Source: an uncultured Lachnospiraceae bacterium (GTDB lineage: Bacteria > Bacillota_A > Clostridia > Lachnospirales > Lachnospiraceae). Taken from it: a stretch of 5,167 bases of DNA. The stretch is taken from assembly GCA_900553635.1 (NCBI GenBank), contig USDU01000182.1, positions 1-5,167 on the forward strand, written 5' to 3'. The notes below the pieces were generated by a model that saw only the letters and a program-made list of their open reading frames with translations, did not search any database and was not told the DNA's origin. Positions 1 through 5,167 of this stretch are shown in pieces. Within the stretch, counting starts at the first letter, position 1, and every line of letters begins with the position of its first letter. A program made the position numbers and the translations under genes.

Positions 1-811
1 ATACCGGGAATTCCGGCGGGCAGATGCAGGGATTTTCATTGTCCCGGAAGCGTTTTTTCACGATCCGGTCTTCCAGCGAATGGAAGGTAATAATGCTTAA
101 CCGTCCTCCCGGATTCAGGAGGTCAATCATGGTATCGATGGAGCAGTTTAATACATCCAGCTCATGGTTTAGCTCAATGCGGATTGCCTGAAACGTACGC
201 TTGGCCGGGTGACCTCCCGTTGCCCGGATTTTGGCCGGAATTGCGGCCTTTATGGTCTCAATGAGTTCTCCGGTCGTCTCGTAAGGCTTTTCCTGACGCT
301 GCCGCACAATGTGCTTGGCAATATTCTTGGCAAAACGGTCCTCTCCATAATCACGGATGATCCGGTAAAGTTCCATCTCGCTGTAGGTATTTACAATATC
401 TGCTGCCGTCTGGGTATTCCGCTGGTCCATACGCATATCCAGCGGCGCATCCTCCCGGTAGGTAAATCCCCGGGAAGCAGTATCCAGCTGATAGGAGGAA
501 ACTCCCAGATCCAGCACGATACCATCCACATGGTTGATGCCAAGGTTCTGAAGCTCCCGGCGCATATTGCAGTAATTGCTTCGGACGATAGTTACCCGGT
601 CGCCGAATTCCTTCAGTCTCTCTCCCGCCGCCGCAATGGCGTCCGCATCCTGGTCGATTCCGATAAGCCTTCCTTTATCCGAAAGCTGCTTACAAATCTC
701 ATAAGAATGTCCGCCGCCGCCCAGCGTACCGTCTACGTATATTCCATCCGGACGGATATGCAGTTGTTCAATCGTCTCATGCAGTAAGACGGATACATGT
801 GAAAATTCCAT
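1..811 (-). CDS. rsmH: RsmH (MraW), 16S rRNA m4C1402 methyltransferase, C-terminus cut by window edge
   Basis: RsmH transfers a methyl group from S-adenosylmethionine to N4 of C1402 in the decoding centre of 16S rRNA; it is cytosolic. I translated 270 residues without a stop; the family is usually about 310, so roughly 40 are missing beyond base 1. Visible motifs are the AdoMet loop [10 protein letters not shown] (residues 27-36), GIDQD (51-55), LDLGVSS (100-106), the family signature [16 protein letters not shown] (114-129), [17 protein letters not shown] (199-215) and [12 protein letters not shown] (241-252). The last visible residues, [11 protein letters not shown], begin the Cys-rich tail I associate with clostridial RsmH. 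The ATG at 811 is chosen because AAAGGGG (824-818) lies 6 nt upstream. It sits 17 nt after mraZ, the classic dcw order, so it is almost certainly cotranscribed from the mraZ promoter. Family assignment is very secure. Confidence 0.97.
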   Translation of the reverse strand, partial: MEFSHVSVLLHETIEQLHIRPDGIYVDGTLGGGGHSYEICKQLSDKGRLIGIDQDADAIAAAGERLKEFGDRVTIVRSNYCNMRRELQNLGINHVDGIVLDLGVSSYQLDTASRGFTYREDAPLDMRMDQRNTQTAADIVNTYSEMELYRIIRDYGEDRFAKNIAKHIVRQRQEKPYETTGELIETIKAAIPAKIRATGGHPAKRTFQAIRIELNHELDVLNCSIDTMIDLLNPGGRLSIITFHSLEDRIVKKRFRDNENPCICPPEFPV

Positions 812-817
812 GTCTGT

Positions 818-824
818 CCCCTTT
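818..824 (-). promoter_or_regulatory. rsmH ribosome binding site
   Basis: AAAGGGG on the minus strand, 6 nt before the ATG at 811. It directly follows (overlapping by two bases) three tandem in-frame stop codons TAA-TAA-TAA (831-823) that close mraZ, so termination on mraZ and initiation on rsmH happen within about 20 nt. Confidence 0.8.
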
Positions 825-828
825 ATTA

Positions 829-1266
829 TTAGATATCCAGACCAAGCTCTGTCAGCTGACCTGCAATCTCGTCCATGTCAATCTCTTCGTAATTGTTGTT
901 CTCGTTCCACTTCTCCTCGCTCCAGATCTCGATACGGTTCAGGAGTCCGGCCAGTACAACGTCCTTCTCGATCCCCGCGAACTTTCGTAAGGTCGCCGGA
1001 ATCAGTACTCTTCCCTGCTTGTCAAATTCACAGGAAGTGGCGCCTGCGGTCAGAAAACGTACAAAGGAACGCGCATTCTTATTGGTCATAGGGAGCTGCT
1101 TCAGCTTCTCTTCGTAGCTTTCCCACTCTTTCATGGGAAATACGAAAAGGCAGCCATCCAATCCTCTTGTCACAATGCACTCGTCACCGAGCTTTTCCCG
1201 AAACTTAGAAGGAATGATCAGCCTGCCCTTGGTGTCTACCGTATGGTTATATTCGCCCCGGAACAT
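829..1266 (-). CDS. mraZ: MraZ, transcriptional repressor of the dcw cluster
   Basis: MraZ is a DNA-binding protein with an AbrB-like fold that forms ring oligomers and binds short repeats in front of its own gene, controlling the division and cell wall cluster. The 145-residue product has the normal length (about 140-150) and two tandem MraZ half-domains: [13 protein letters not shown] at residues 11-23 and [13 protein letters not shown] at 82-94, each carrying the family signature. The start [11 protein letters not shown] is the canonical N-terminus. The ATG at 1266 has GGGGTGA (1277-1271) 4 nt upstream. It is followed after 17 nt by rsmH and preceded by its promoter and an AAGTGG box array, so autoregulation is strongly suggested. 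The gene ends in three consecutive TAA codons. Nothing is truncated or unusual in the protein itself. Confidence 0.98.
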   Translation of the reverse strand: MFRGEYNHTVDTKGRLIIPSKFREKLGDECIVTRGLDGCLFVFPMKEWESYEEKLKQLPMTNKNARSFVRFLTAGATSCEFDKQGRVLIPATLRKFAGIEKDVVLAGLLNRIEIWSEEKWNENNNYEEIDMDEIAGQLTELGLDI

Positions 1267-1271
1267 AGCGT

Positions 1272-1352
1272 CACCCCACTTTCATCGGTTTCTGGTTCTT
1301 ATCTACCACTTAAATGCACTTTCAAACCACTTTCCACCACTATTCACCACTT
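1272..1352 (-). promoter_or_regulatory. Putative MraZ operator: array of AAGTGG boxes
   Basis: Read on the minus strand, five boxes follow each other at 10-, 10-, 11- and 10-bp steps: AAGTGGTGAA (1352-1343), TAGTGGTGGA (1342-1333), AAGTGGTTTG (1332-1323), AAGTGCATTT (1321-1312, degenerate) and AAGTGGTAGA (1311-1302). A sixth, AAGTGGGGTG (1281-1272), lies exactly 30 bp past the fifth and overlaps the mraZ ribosome site. Known MraZ proteins bind GTG(G)-containing repeats with about a 10-bp period ahead of mraZ. The array begins at the predicted transcription start, so bound MraZ would block initiation or early elongation. The repeats are seen directly; binding is inferred from position and family knowledge. 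Confidence 0.88.
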
Positions 1353-1360
1353 ATGGATTA

Positions 1361-1389
1361 ATAATATCTTAAATTTTCATAAAAAGCAA
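1361..1389 (-). promoter_or_regulatory. mraZ promoter (sigma-A type)
   Basis: On the minus strand, -35 TTGCTT (1389-1384), a 17-bp spacer and -10 TATTAT (1366-1361). Transcription would start near 1354, giving a leader of about 88 nt that contains the whole AAGTGG box array. It would drive mraZ-rsmH and probably further dcw genes outside the window. Confidence 0.75.
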
Positions 1390-1419
1390 GTCCTTTTTCT
1401 GTGTATTTTGCGCAAACGC

Positions 1420-1474
1420 AAAACAACAATATCTTGTTTTTTGCATTTTCATACATACAAGATATTGTTGTTTT
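1420..1474. repeat. Perfect 18-bp inverted repeat, AT-rich, 19-nt loop
   Basis: The left arm AAAACAACAATATCTTGT (1420-1437) is the exact reverse complement of the right arm (1457-1474); the spacer is 1438-1456. It lies 54 nt downstream of the DedA-family stop and about 30 bp upstream of the mraZ -35 box. The outer ends are A-tract and T-tract on either strand, as in bidirectional terminators, but the stem has only four G-C pairs and no long U-run follows it. It may end the dedA transcript or be a protein binding site; the sequence does not decide. Confidence 0.7.
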
Positions 1475-1528
1475 ATTGATATAACTTGTGTCATTTCCAC
1501 TTCTTTTTACAAAATGCTTCAGAATTTC

Positions 1529-2137
1529 TTAATTTTTTCTTCTTATATAAAAACCAAGCACTCCACTCAGGGCGCTGATTCCCAGTATAATCAGCATCAC
1601 ATGGGAGTATTCCCCCACAAGCCAGGCAATATAACTCCAGGATTCGCCCATGAACGCCCCAAGGGATACTAAAAGGATGTTCCAGATCAGAGTTCCGGCT
1701 GCGGTATAGAGGAGAAATAATGGGAATTCCATGCGGCTCATGCCAGCCGGAACTGAAATCAGACTGCGCACTACCGGAACGCAGCGACAGAAAAAGACCG
1801 TTATGCGCCCTTTACTCCGAAACCAGTCGTCTGCCTTTGCGATATCTTCTCCCTTCAGGCGTAGAAGCTTTCCCACTTTTCCATCCACCAGACGGGTCAG
1901 CCGCTCCCGATTTAAAAGATATCCTGCTCCGTAGAGCACCACAGCCCCAGCCAGGGAACCAAGCGTCGCGAAGCATACAACTCCCGGCACGCTTAAGGCT
2001 GTATGAATTGTCAAAAATCCGCCAAAAGGCAGAATCACCTCTGAGGGAATGGGCGGGAATACATTTTCCAGGAAAATCAGAAAAAAGAGCCCGGGATACC
2101 CGTACTGCTCCATCACAGACAGAATCAGGCTTTTCAA
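1529..2137 (-). CDS. DedA-family (VTT/SNARE-associated domain) inner membrane protein
   Basis: DedA-family proteins are polytopic membrane proteins; some members (such as the Bacillus subtilis UptA type) recycle undecaprenyl phosphate across the membrane for cell wall synthesis, others have different or unknown lipid roles. From the TTG at 2137 the protein has 202 residues, typical for the family. Visible are the re-entrant segment with ENVFPPIPSEVILPFGG (residues 24-40), a hydrophobic stretch around 50-75, and the hallmark FFCRCVPVVRSLISVPAGMSRM (115-136) with its conserved Arg residues, then hydrophobic stretches around 140-165 and 178-197, ending in the basic tail RRKN. AGGAGG (2150-2145) lies 7 nt before TTG 2137 but only 1 nt before GTG 2143, which favours TTG. 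It points at mraZ but is separated by 262 bp with its own signals. Its exact substrate cannot be read from sequence. Confidence 0.92.
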   Translation of the reverse strand: MKSLILSVMEQYGYPGLFFLIFLENVFPPIPSEVILPFGGFLTIHTALSVPGVVCFATLGSLAGAVVLYGAGYLLNRERLTRLVDGKVGKLLRLKGEDIAKADDWFRSKGRITVFFCRCVPVVRSLISVPAGMSRMEFPLFLLYTAAGTLIWNILLVSLGAFMGESWSYIAWLVGEYSHVMLIILGISALSGVLGFYIRRKN

Positions 2138-2144
2138 AATCACG

Positions 2145-2150
2145 CCTCCT
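2145..2150 (-). promoter_or_regulatory. Ribosome binding site that decides the DedA start (TTG)
   Basis: A consensus AGGAGG on the minus strand. The in-frame GTG at 2143 is just 1 nt away, too close for initiation, while the in-frame TTG at 2137 is at the ideal 7 nt. The next ATG (2113) has no ribosome site. The TTG start shortens the longest reading by two residues. Confidence 0.75.
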
Positions 2151-2244
2151 GCGGCTTTCGCTCCTTTTTCTATCCTATGCGGCTGTTTTTTCGTTTATCC
2201 CGGTTATTCCCGACTATTTTGGCCGAATCTTTCCCATCTGAGAA

Positions 2245-2273
2245 TTTACATTTCCCGCCGAGTATGCTATAGT
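2245..2273 (+). promoter_or_regulatory. ychF promoter (sigma-A type, extended -10)
   Basis: -35 TTTACA (2245-2250), 17-bp spacer, -10 TATAGT (2268-2273) preceded by TGC, an extended -10 element. Transcription would start near 2280, leaving a leader of about 44 nt before the ATG at 2324. The closely matching elements suggest strong constitutive expression. A 7-bp inverted repeat, ATTTACA (2244-2250) and TGTAAAT (2278-2284), brackets the promoter and could be an operator. Confidence 0.75.
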
Positions 2274-2305
2274 ATACTGTAAATGTTTTGAAATCATATG
2301 CTTTT

Positions 2306-2312
2306 AAGGAGG
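2306..2312 (+). promoter_or_regulatory. ychF ribosome binding site
   Basis: AAGGAGG, 11 nt before the ATG at 2324. It rules out the in-frame TTG at 2288, which lies upstream of the ribosome site and would add 12 residues in front of the invariant MKLGIVGLPNVGKST. A GATC site (2318-2321) sits between the ribosome site and the start codon. Confidence 0.85.
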
Positions 2313-2323
2313 ATATAGATCAC

Positions 2324-3421
2324 ATGAAATTAGGTATCGTGGGTCTGCCGAATGTCGGCAAGAGTACCCTGTTCAATTCCCTGACCAAGGCAGGCGCTGA
2401 ATCCGCCAACTATCCTTTCTGCACCATCGACCCCAACGTGGGTGTGGTAGCCGTACCGGACGCCCGTCTGGGACTGCTGGCAGATATGTACCATTCCGCC
2501 AAGGTAACCCCGGCGGTCATTGAGTTTGTGGATATCGCAGGTCTGGTAAAGGGCGCGTCCAAGGGCGAGGGCCTGGGCAATCAGTTCCTGGCCAATATCC
2601 GCGAAGTGGACGCTATCGTACACGTAGTCCGCTGCTTTGAGGATCCCAATGTCATCCATGTAGACGGCAGCGTCGATCCCATCCGTGACATCGAAACCAT
2701 CAATCTGGAGCTGATTTTCTCCGATCTGGAGATTCTGGAGCGCCGTATTTCCAAGACGGTCCGCGGCGCCCGCAATGATAAGACTCTAGCTAAGGAGCTG
2801 GAGCTTCTGAACCGTCTGAAGGCATGGCTGGAGGATGGAAAAATGGCTTCCGGTTTCACCACAGACGACGAGGATGAAGAGGCATGGCTGACCAGCTACA
2901 ACCTGCTGACCTACAAACCGGTGATTTTCGCAGCCAATGTAAGCGAAGATGATCTGGCAGACGACGGCGCGTCCAACCCACATGTGGAAGCCGTTCGGAA
3001 ATACGCAACCGAGAACGGCAGCGAGGTATTTGTCATCTGCGCACAGATTGAGGAAGAAATCTCCGAGCTGGATGATGATGAGAAATCCATGTTCCTGGAA
3101 GACTTAGGCCTGAAGGAGTCCGGCCTGGACAAGCTGATCCGCGCAAGCTACCATCTGCTTGGTCTTATCAGCTACCTGACCGCCGGTGAGACCGAGACCC
3201 GCGCATGGACCATTACCCGCGGAACCAAGGCTCCCCAGGCAGCCGGTAAGATTCACTCTGACTTTGAGCGTGGCTTTATCCGTGCCGAGGTGGTCAATTA
3301 TCAGGATCTGCTGGATTGCGGCAGCTATTCCGCTGCTAAGGAAAAGGGCCTGGTAGGTCTGGAAGGAAAGGATTATGTGGTGAAAGACGGCGATGTGATT
3401 CTATTCCGCTTCAACGTGTAA
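2324..3421 (+). CDS. ychF: YchF/OLA1-type redox-regulated P-loop ATPase
   Basis: YchF is a universally conserved member of the Obg group of translation-factor GTPases that prefers ATP; it associates with ribosomes and has been tied to stress and redox responses. The 365-residue product has the family's normal length (about 363). In order: P-loop GLPNVGKST (residues 7-15), switch region with PFCTIDPN (31-38), G3 DIAGLVKGASKGEGLGNQFL (70-89), a coiled-coil insertion around 125-185, the altered specificity motif NVSE (205-208) in place of NKxD, which explains ATP preference, CAQIEEEISELDD (239-251), and a C-terminal TGS domain (about 283-365) with TETRAWTITRGTKAPQAAG and the terminal KDGDVILFRFNV. 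ATG 2324 is chosen because of AAGGAGG 11 nt upstream and the canonical N-terminus. It is monocistronic: own promoter, divergent from the DedA gene, and a hairpin terminator before a convergent gene. Confidence 0.98.
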   Translation: MKLGIVGLPNVGKSTLFNSLTKAGAESANYPFCTIDPNVGVVAVPDARLGLLADMYHSAKVTPAVIEFVDIAGLVKGASKGEGLGNQFLANIREVDAIVHVVRCFEDPNVIHVDGSVDPIRDIETINLELIFSDLEILERRISKTVRGARNDKTLAKELELLNRLKAWLEDGKMASGFTTDDEDEEAWLTSYNLLTYKPVIFAANVSEDDLADDGASNPHVEAVRKYATENGSEVFVICAQIEEEISELDDDEKSMFLEDLGLKESGLDKLIRASYHLLGLISYLTAGETETRAWTITRGTKAPQAAGKIHSDFERGFIRAEVVNYQDLLDCGSYSAAKEKGLVGLEGKDYVVKDGDVILFRFNV

Positions 3422-3435
3422 AATCTGTATCGAGA

Positions 3436-3449
3436 TGCCCGGAAGGGCA
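3436..3449 (+). other. Small hairpin with GNRA-type loop after ychF
   Basis: TGCCC and GGGCA enclose the loop GGAA, 14 nt after the ychF stop codon. With no T-run behind it, it is not a terminator by itself; it might protect the mRNA 3' end together with the terminator at 3466-3514, or be chance. Confidence 0.35.
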
Positions 3450-3465
3450 GAAAACAAGCGTAATT

Positions 3466-3514
3466 AAGGGAGTTAACGATTCACCATTCCGGCGTTTCGG
3501 TAACTCCCTTTTCT
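3466..3514 (+). terminator. ychF terminator, possibly shared with the convergent gene
   Basis: Arms AAGGGAGTTA (3466-3475) and TAACTCCCTT (3501-3510) are perfect complements; after one A-G mismatch three more pairs (CGA/TCG) extend the stem. On the plus strand TTTTCT follows. On the minus strand the same hairpin is followed by AATTA, a weaker tract, so it may also stop transcripts of the SseB-type gene. It lies 45 nt after the ychF stop. Confidence 0.75.
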
Positions 3515-3523
3515 ATTCGTAAT

Positions 3524-4333
3524 TTACTGCTGTTTTGCCAGCGCTTCTACCTTATCCCGCTGAAGCAGTAGATTGAAGCCTGCCGGATTCAGCGCAAAGC
3601 CCTTCGCATTCTGAATCAGCGGCGGAACCAGCTTCTGGAACGGCGCGGACAGAGCCTGCAGCTTCCGGGGATTCTTCTGGCGGAACTTTTCAAACTCCCA
3701 CAGATCGGAGAAAATCGGCTGAATAATATCACCCGTCGAATTCTTCAGATAGGGAACCTTCACATCCGGATTCGGCTTCGTCAGATCCAACGCCCCTTTC
3801 ACATCTGTGACATCCAACGCCAGCACAAAGCGGGAACGACTCAGGTTCGCGATGAGCTCCTGCTCCATCTCCCGCAGACGGGCATTACGCTCCGGATCCG
3901 GCGTATTCTGATTGGGGCGGCGCAGCTCCTGCAGAAAATAAACGGCTGTCAGCTGCAGCGAATCATTCATCACCGGCGGCATATTGTCCTTCTGCTCCGG
4001 CTTTTTCACCGTGACAACCGCGCTTAAATCCAGATAGCAGAAGCCTGCTCCGTTGTGGAACGCTACCCGATTGATACCGGTCAAATACAGTCCCGTATAA
4101 AAAGCTGACATCTTATCCTTGATAATCTCCGTCACCACCGTCGGCTGATTCTCTTCCTCCAGCTTTTCGGCATATTCCTTTGCATCCTGCTCCTGCTCAA
4201 ATATCGCCGTCTGATCGTCAAAGGTCTCCGAATCGCATTCCGCAAAGGGAAGATTCGTTGCTTTCGAAGTCAGAACGTAAAAATGATCCAGTTTCTGTAA
4301 ATTTTTTATCATCAATCTATTGTCCGTACTCAT
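3524..4333 (-). CDS. SseB-family protein of unknown function
   Basis: The SseB family was named for an enhanced-serine-sensitivity protein of E. coli; its molecular role is not established and Firmicute members are mostly unstudied. The 269-residue product has no signal peptide or membrane segment and is probably cytosolic. The C-terminal half (about 165-262) fits the SseB domain: FVLALDVT, VPYLKNSTGDIIQPIFSDLWEFEKF, then the closing NAKGFALNPAGFNLLL (242-257). The N-terminal half (about 17-105) seems a diverged second copy: FYVLTSKATNLPFAE, TAIFEQEQDAKEYAEKLEE, and GINRVAFHNGAGF. A charged linker rich in Arg, Glu and Pro (about 110-160) joins them. ATG 4333 is chosen because AAAGAGGA (4350-4343) is 9 nt upstream; longer in-frame starts at TTG 4354 and ATG 4342 overlap or abut that site. 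It has its own promoter, lies 93 nt downstream of the methyltransferase on the same strand, and converges with ychF. Family call is moderately sure; it is from motif recall. Confidence 0.75.
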   Translation of the reverse strand: MSTDNRLMIKNLQKLDHFYVLTSKATNLPFAECDSETFDDQTAIFEQEQDAKEYAEKLEEENQPTVVTEIIKDKMSAFYTGLYLTGINRVAFHNGAGFCYLDLSAVVTVKKPEQKDNMPPVMNDSLQLTAVYFLQELRRPNQNTPDPERNARLREMEQELIANLSRSRFVLALDVTDVKGALDLTKPNPDVKVPYLKNSTGDIIQPIFSDLWEFEKFRQKNPRKLQALSAPFQKLVPPLIQNAKGFALNPAGFNLLLQRDKVEALAKQQ

Positions 4334-4342
4334 ATCGCGCAT

Positions 4343-4350
4343 TCCTCTTT
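4343..4350 (-). promoter_or_regulatory. Ribosome binding site fixing the SseB-type start
   Basis: AAAGAGGA on the minus strand ends directly at the ATG of 4342 and is 9 nt from the ATG at 4333, so initiation at 4333 is the reasonable choice. Confidence 0.65.
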
Positions 4351-4381
4351 CCAATAGCCTGTCATGGCCTCATTTCCTATT

Positions 4382-4410
4382 ATTTTACCAGAATCCGGGC
4401 TGTCTGACAA
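4382..4410 (-). promoter_or_regulatory. Promoter of the SseB-type gene
   Basis: On the minus strand, -35 TTGTCA (4410-4405), a 17-bp spacer and -10 TAAAAT (4387-4382) with TGG in front, an extended -10. Transcription would begin near 4375, about 42 nt before the ATG at 4333. No terminator is visible after the methyltransferase, so readthrough from it is also possible. Confidence 0.72.
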
Positions 4411-4426
4411 GGCACAGCAATTTTTT

Positions 4427-5167
4427 TCACTTTTTTCTGGTTCTGCGTTTCGGCCTGATCGCTTCCCCGTAATTTCGAATGATCACTTCCTTGCCCCGAC
4501 GCTTCTTCGGATCGGAATTGATGGCGCGGCGCACGTCGATCTCCTCAATCAGGAAGCCTTCATACAGTTCCTGAATCAGTTCCGTGTTGTGATTGGTCAG
4601 CATACAGTAGACACCTTTTTTCGTCAGCTCCCGGAAAAGTTCCGCCAGACGGCGGTGTTCCTCTTCCGTGAATCCTTCCTTGGTATAGGAATCAAAGGAA
4701 GTAGGATTCAGCGGCGCGTAAGGACTGTCGAAGTAGATGAAATCGCCTTTCTGCACACCTGCAAGGGCCTGCTCAAAATCCCGACAGGTGATGGTCACGG
4801 ACTTCAGATAAGCGGAAATAGCCTTGATATTCTCCATATCCATGGAGCGGATCGACTGCTTCTGATTCCAGGGAACGTTGAACTCGCCCTTGGTATTGAC
4901 CCGGTAAAGACCGTTAAAGCAATGCTTATTCAGGTAAATGAACAGGGCTGCCATCTCGGTATCGTAAGAACTGTTTAAGCGCTTCTCATTATAACGGCTG
5001 CGCAGCTCATAATAAAATTCCCGAGTACAGGTAACCTTGTCCAGTTCCATCAGCTTCTCCAGAAGCGCGTCCAGATGATCCCGTATCTCGGTGTAGGTGT
5101 GAACCAACTCCTGGTTGATATCGTTAATCCGGGCTTCCTCCGGCGCCAGAGACAGTACCATTGCCCC
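4427..5167 (-). CDS. dam: Dam-like (D12 class) adenine-N6 DNA methyltransferase, N-terminus cut by window edge
   Basis: Proteins of this class methylate N6 of adenine in short DNA sites, commonly GATC, using AdoMet; they serve as orphan regulators or restriction partners. 246 residues are visible and the frame stays open to base 5167. The first ATG (5161) is internal: it lies inside GAMVLSLAPEEARINDINQELV, the end of motif I (normally FxGGGA), so motif X and the start of motif I, about 35-45 residues, lie beyond the window. Other signatures: LNKHCFNGLYRVN (79-91), catalytic motif IV as YFDSPYAPLNPTSF (145-158), CMLTNHNTELIQELY (188-202) and RRAINSDPKKRRGKEVIIRNY (213-233), resembling the Dam/DpnM/MboI methylase C-terminus. 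The tail RPKRRTRKK is very basic. Motif IV has Ser148 where DPPY is usual. No restriction endonuclease gene is visible downstream. The family is secure; GATC specificity is inferred. Confidence 0.92.
   Translation of the reverse strand, partial: GAMVLSLAPEEARINDINQELVHTYTEIRDHLDALLEKLMELDKVTCTREFYYELRSRYNEKRLNSSYDTEMAALFIYLNKHCFNGLYRVNTKGEFNVPWNQKQSIRSMDMENIKAISAYLKSVTITCRDFEQALAGVQKGDFIYFDSPYAPLNPTSFDSYTKEGFTEEEHRRLAELFRELTKKGVYCMLTNHNTELIQELYEGFLIEEIDVRRAINSDPKKRRGKEVIIRNYGEAIRPKRRTRKK

Larger units (their letters stand above)
1267..1528. other. AT-rich intergenic regulatory region between dedA-type gene and mraZ
   Basis: A 262-bp gap, clearly more AT-rich than its neighbours. From right to left it holds a T-rich stretch after the DedA stop, the 18-bp inverted repeat, the palindrome TTTGCGCAAA (1407-1416), the mraZ promoter and the AAGTGG box array. 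A lone further AAGTGG copy lies at 1502-1497. I see no credible gene in it. Confidence 0.6.

Noticed and set aside
209..787. Open frame of 192 codons on the plus strand
   Set aside because: It lies wholly antisense to rsmH, whose motifs are unmistakable, and its translation resembles no family I know.
1407..1416. Palindrome TTTGCGCAAA upstream of the mraZ -35 box
   Set aside because: Ten bases with a common sequence; no second copy to support a regulator site.
1243..1479. Open frame on the plus strand across the mraZ upstream gap
   Set aside because: It is made of the operator boxes, promoter and inverted repeat read backwards; no ribosome site.
1720..2241. Open frame of 173 codons on the plus strand
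   Set aside because: Mostly antisense to the DedA-family gene, composition rich in Arg, Ser and Pro as expected of a shadow frame, and no ribosome site.
4330..4365. Possible 11-codon leader peptide (MTGYWKEECAI) whose stop overlaps the SseB-type ATG
   Set aside because: The ATGA overlap is suggestive of translational coupling, but the predicted transcription start removes most of its ribosome site, and such a short frame arises easily by chance.
4404..4423. GCTGT/ACAGC hairpin after the methyltransferase gene as a terminator
   Set aside because: The stem is only 5 bp, the loop 10 nt, no T-run follows, and the sequence overlaps the SseB-type -35 box.
4364..4978. Open frame of 204 codons on the plus strand
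   Set aside because: Antisense to the methyltransferase gene; no family resemblance or promoter.
4427..5161. Reading the methyltransferase as a complete gene starting at the ATG of 5161
   Set aside because: The Met falls within motif I, the codons before it (Gly-Ala) continue the motif, and the essential N-terminal AdoMet-binding residues would be missing.

Overview
This 5.2 kb window looks like chromosomal core sequence from a low-to-moderate GC Firmicute. A clostridial (Lachnospiraceae-like) host is my inference. It rests on the mraZ-rsmH gene pair, strong AGGAGG-type ribosome sites, sigma-A-type promoters with 17-bp spacers, a DedA protein with a TTG start, and Dam- and SseB-type proteins of Firmicute character. 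There are six protein genes, two cut by the window edges. I see no tRNA, rRNA, insertion sequence, prophage or CRISPR.

Left part (1-2143, all on the minus strand, read right to left): a DedA-family membrane protein, then a 262-bp AT-rich gap, then mraZ and the start of rsmH. mraZ-rsmH is the usual head of the division and cell wall (dcw) cluster, which should continue beyond base 1. The gap holds a perfect 18-bp inverted repeat, a clear mraZ promoter (TTGCTT, 17 bp, TATTAT), and a helically phased array of AAGTGG boxes running from the likely transcription start to the mraZ ribosome site. This is the expected self-repression operator of MraZ and the best regulatory signal in the window.

Middle (2144-3520): a divergent intergenic region carries an extended -10 promoter for ychF on the plus strand. 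ychF encodes a complete 365-residue ATPase of the Obg/OLA1 group and ends at a hairpin terminator.

Right part (3524-5167, minus strand): a Dam-like adenine DNA methyltransferase lacking its N-terminus in this window, followed by an SseB-family protein with its own promoter. The SseB gene converges on ychF, and the two share the terminator region.

Overall this is a mostly ordinary housekeeping region and I find no clearly new system. The items most worth a second look are the MraZ operator layout, the DSPY (not DPPY) catalytic motif of the methyltransferase, the apparent internal duplication in the SseB-like protein, the long perfect inverted repeat before mraZ, and the DedA gene beside the dcw cluster.
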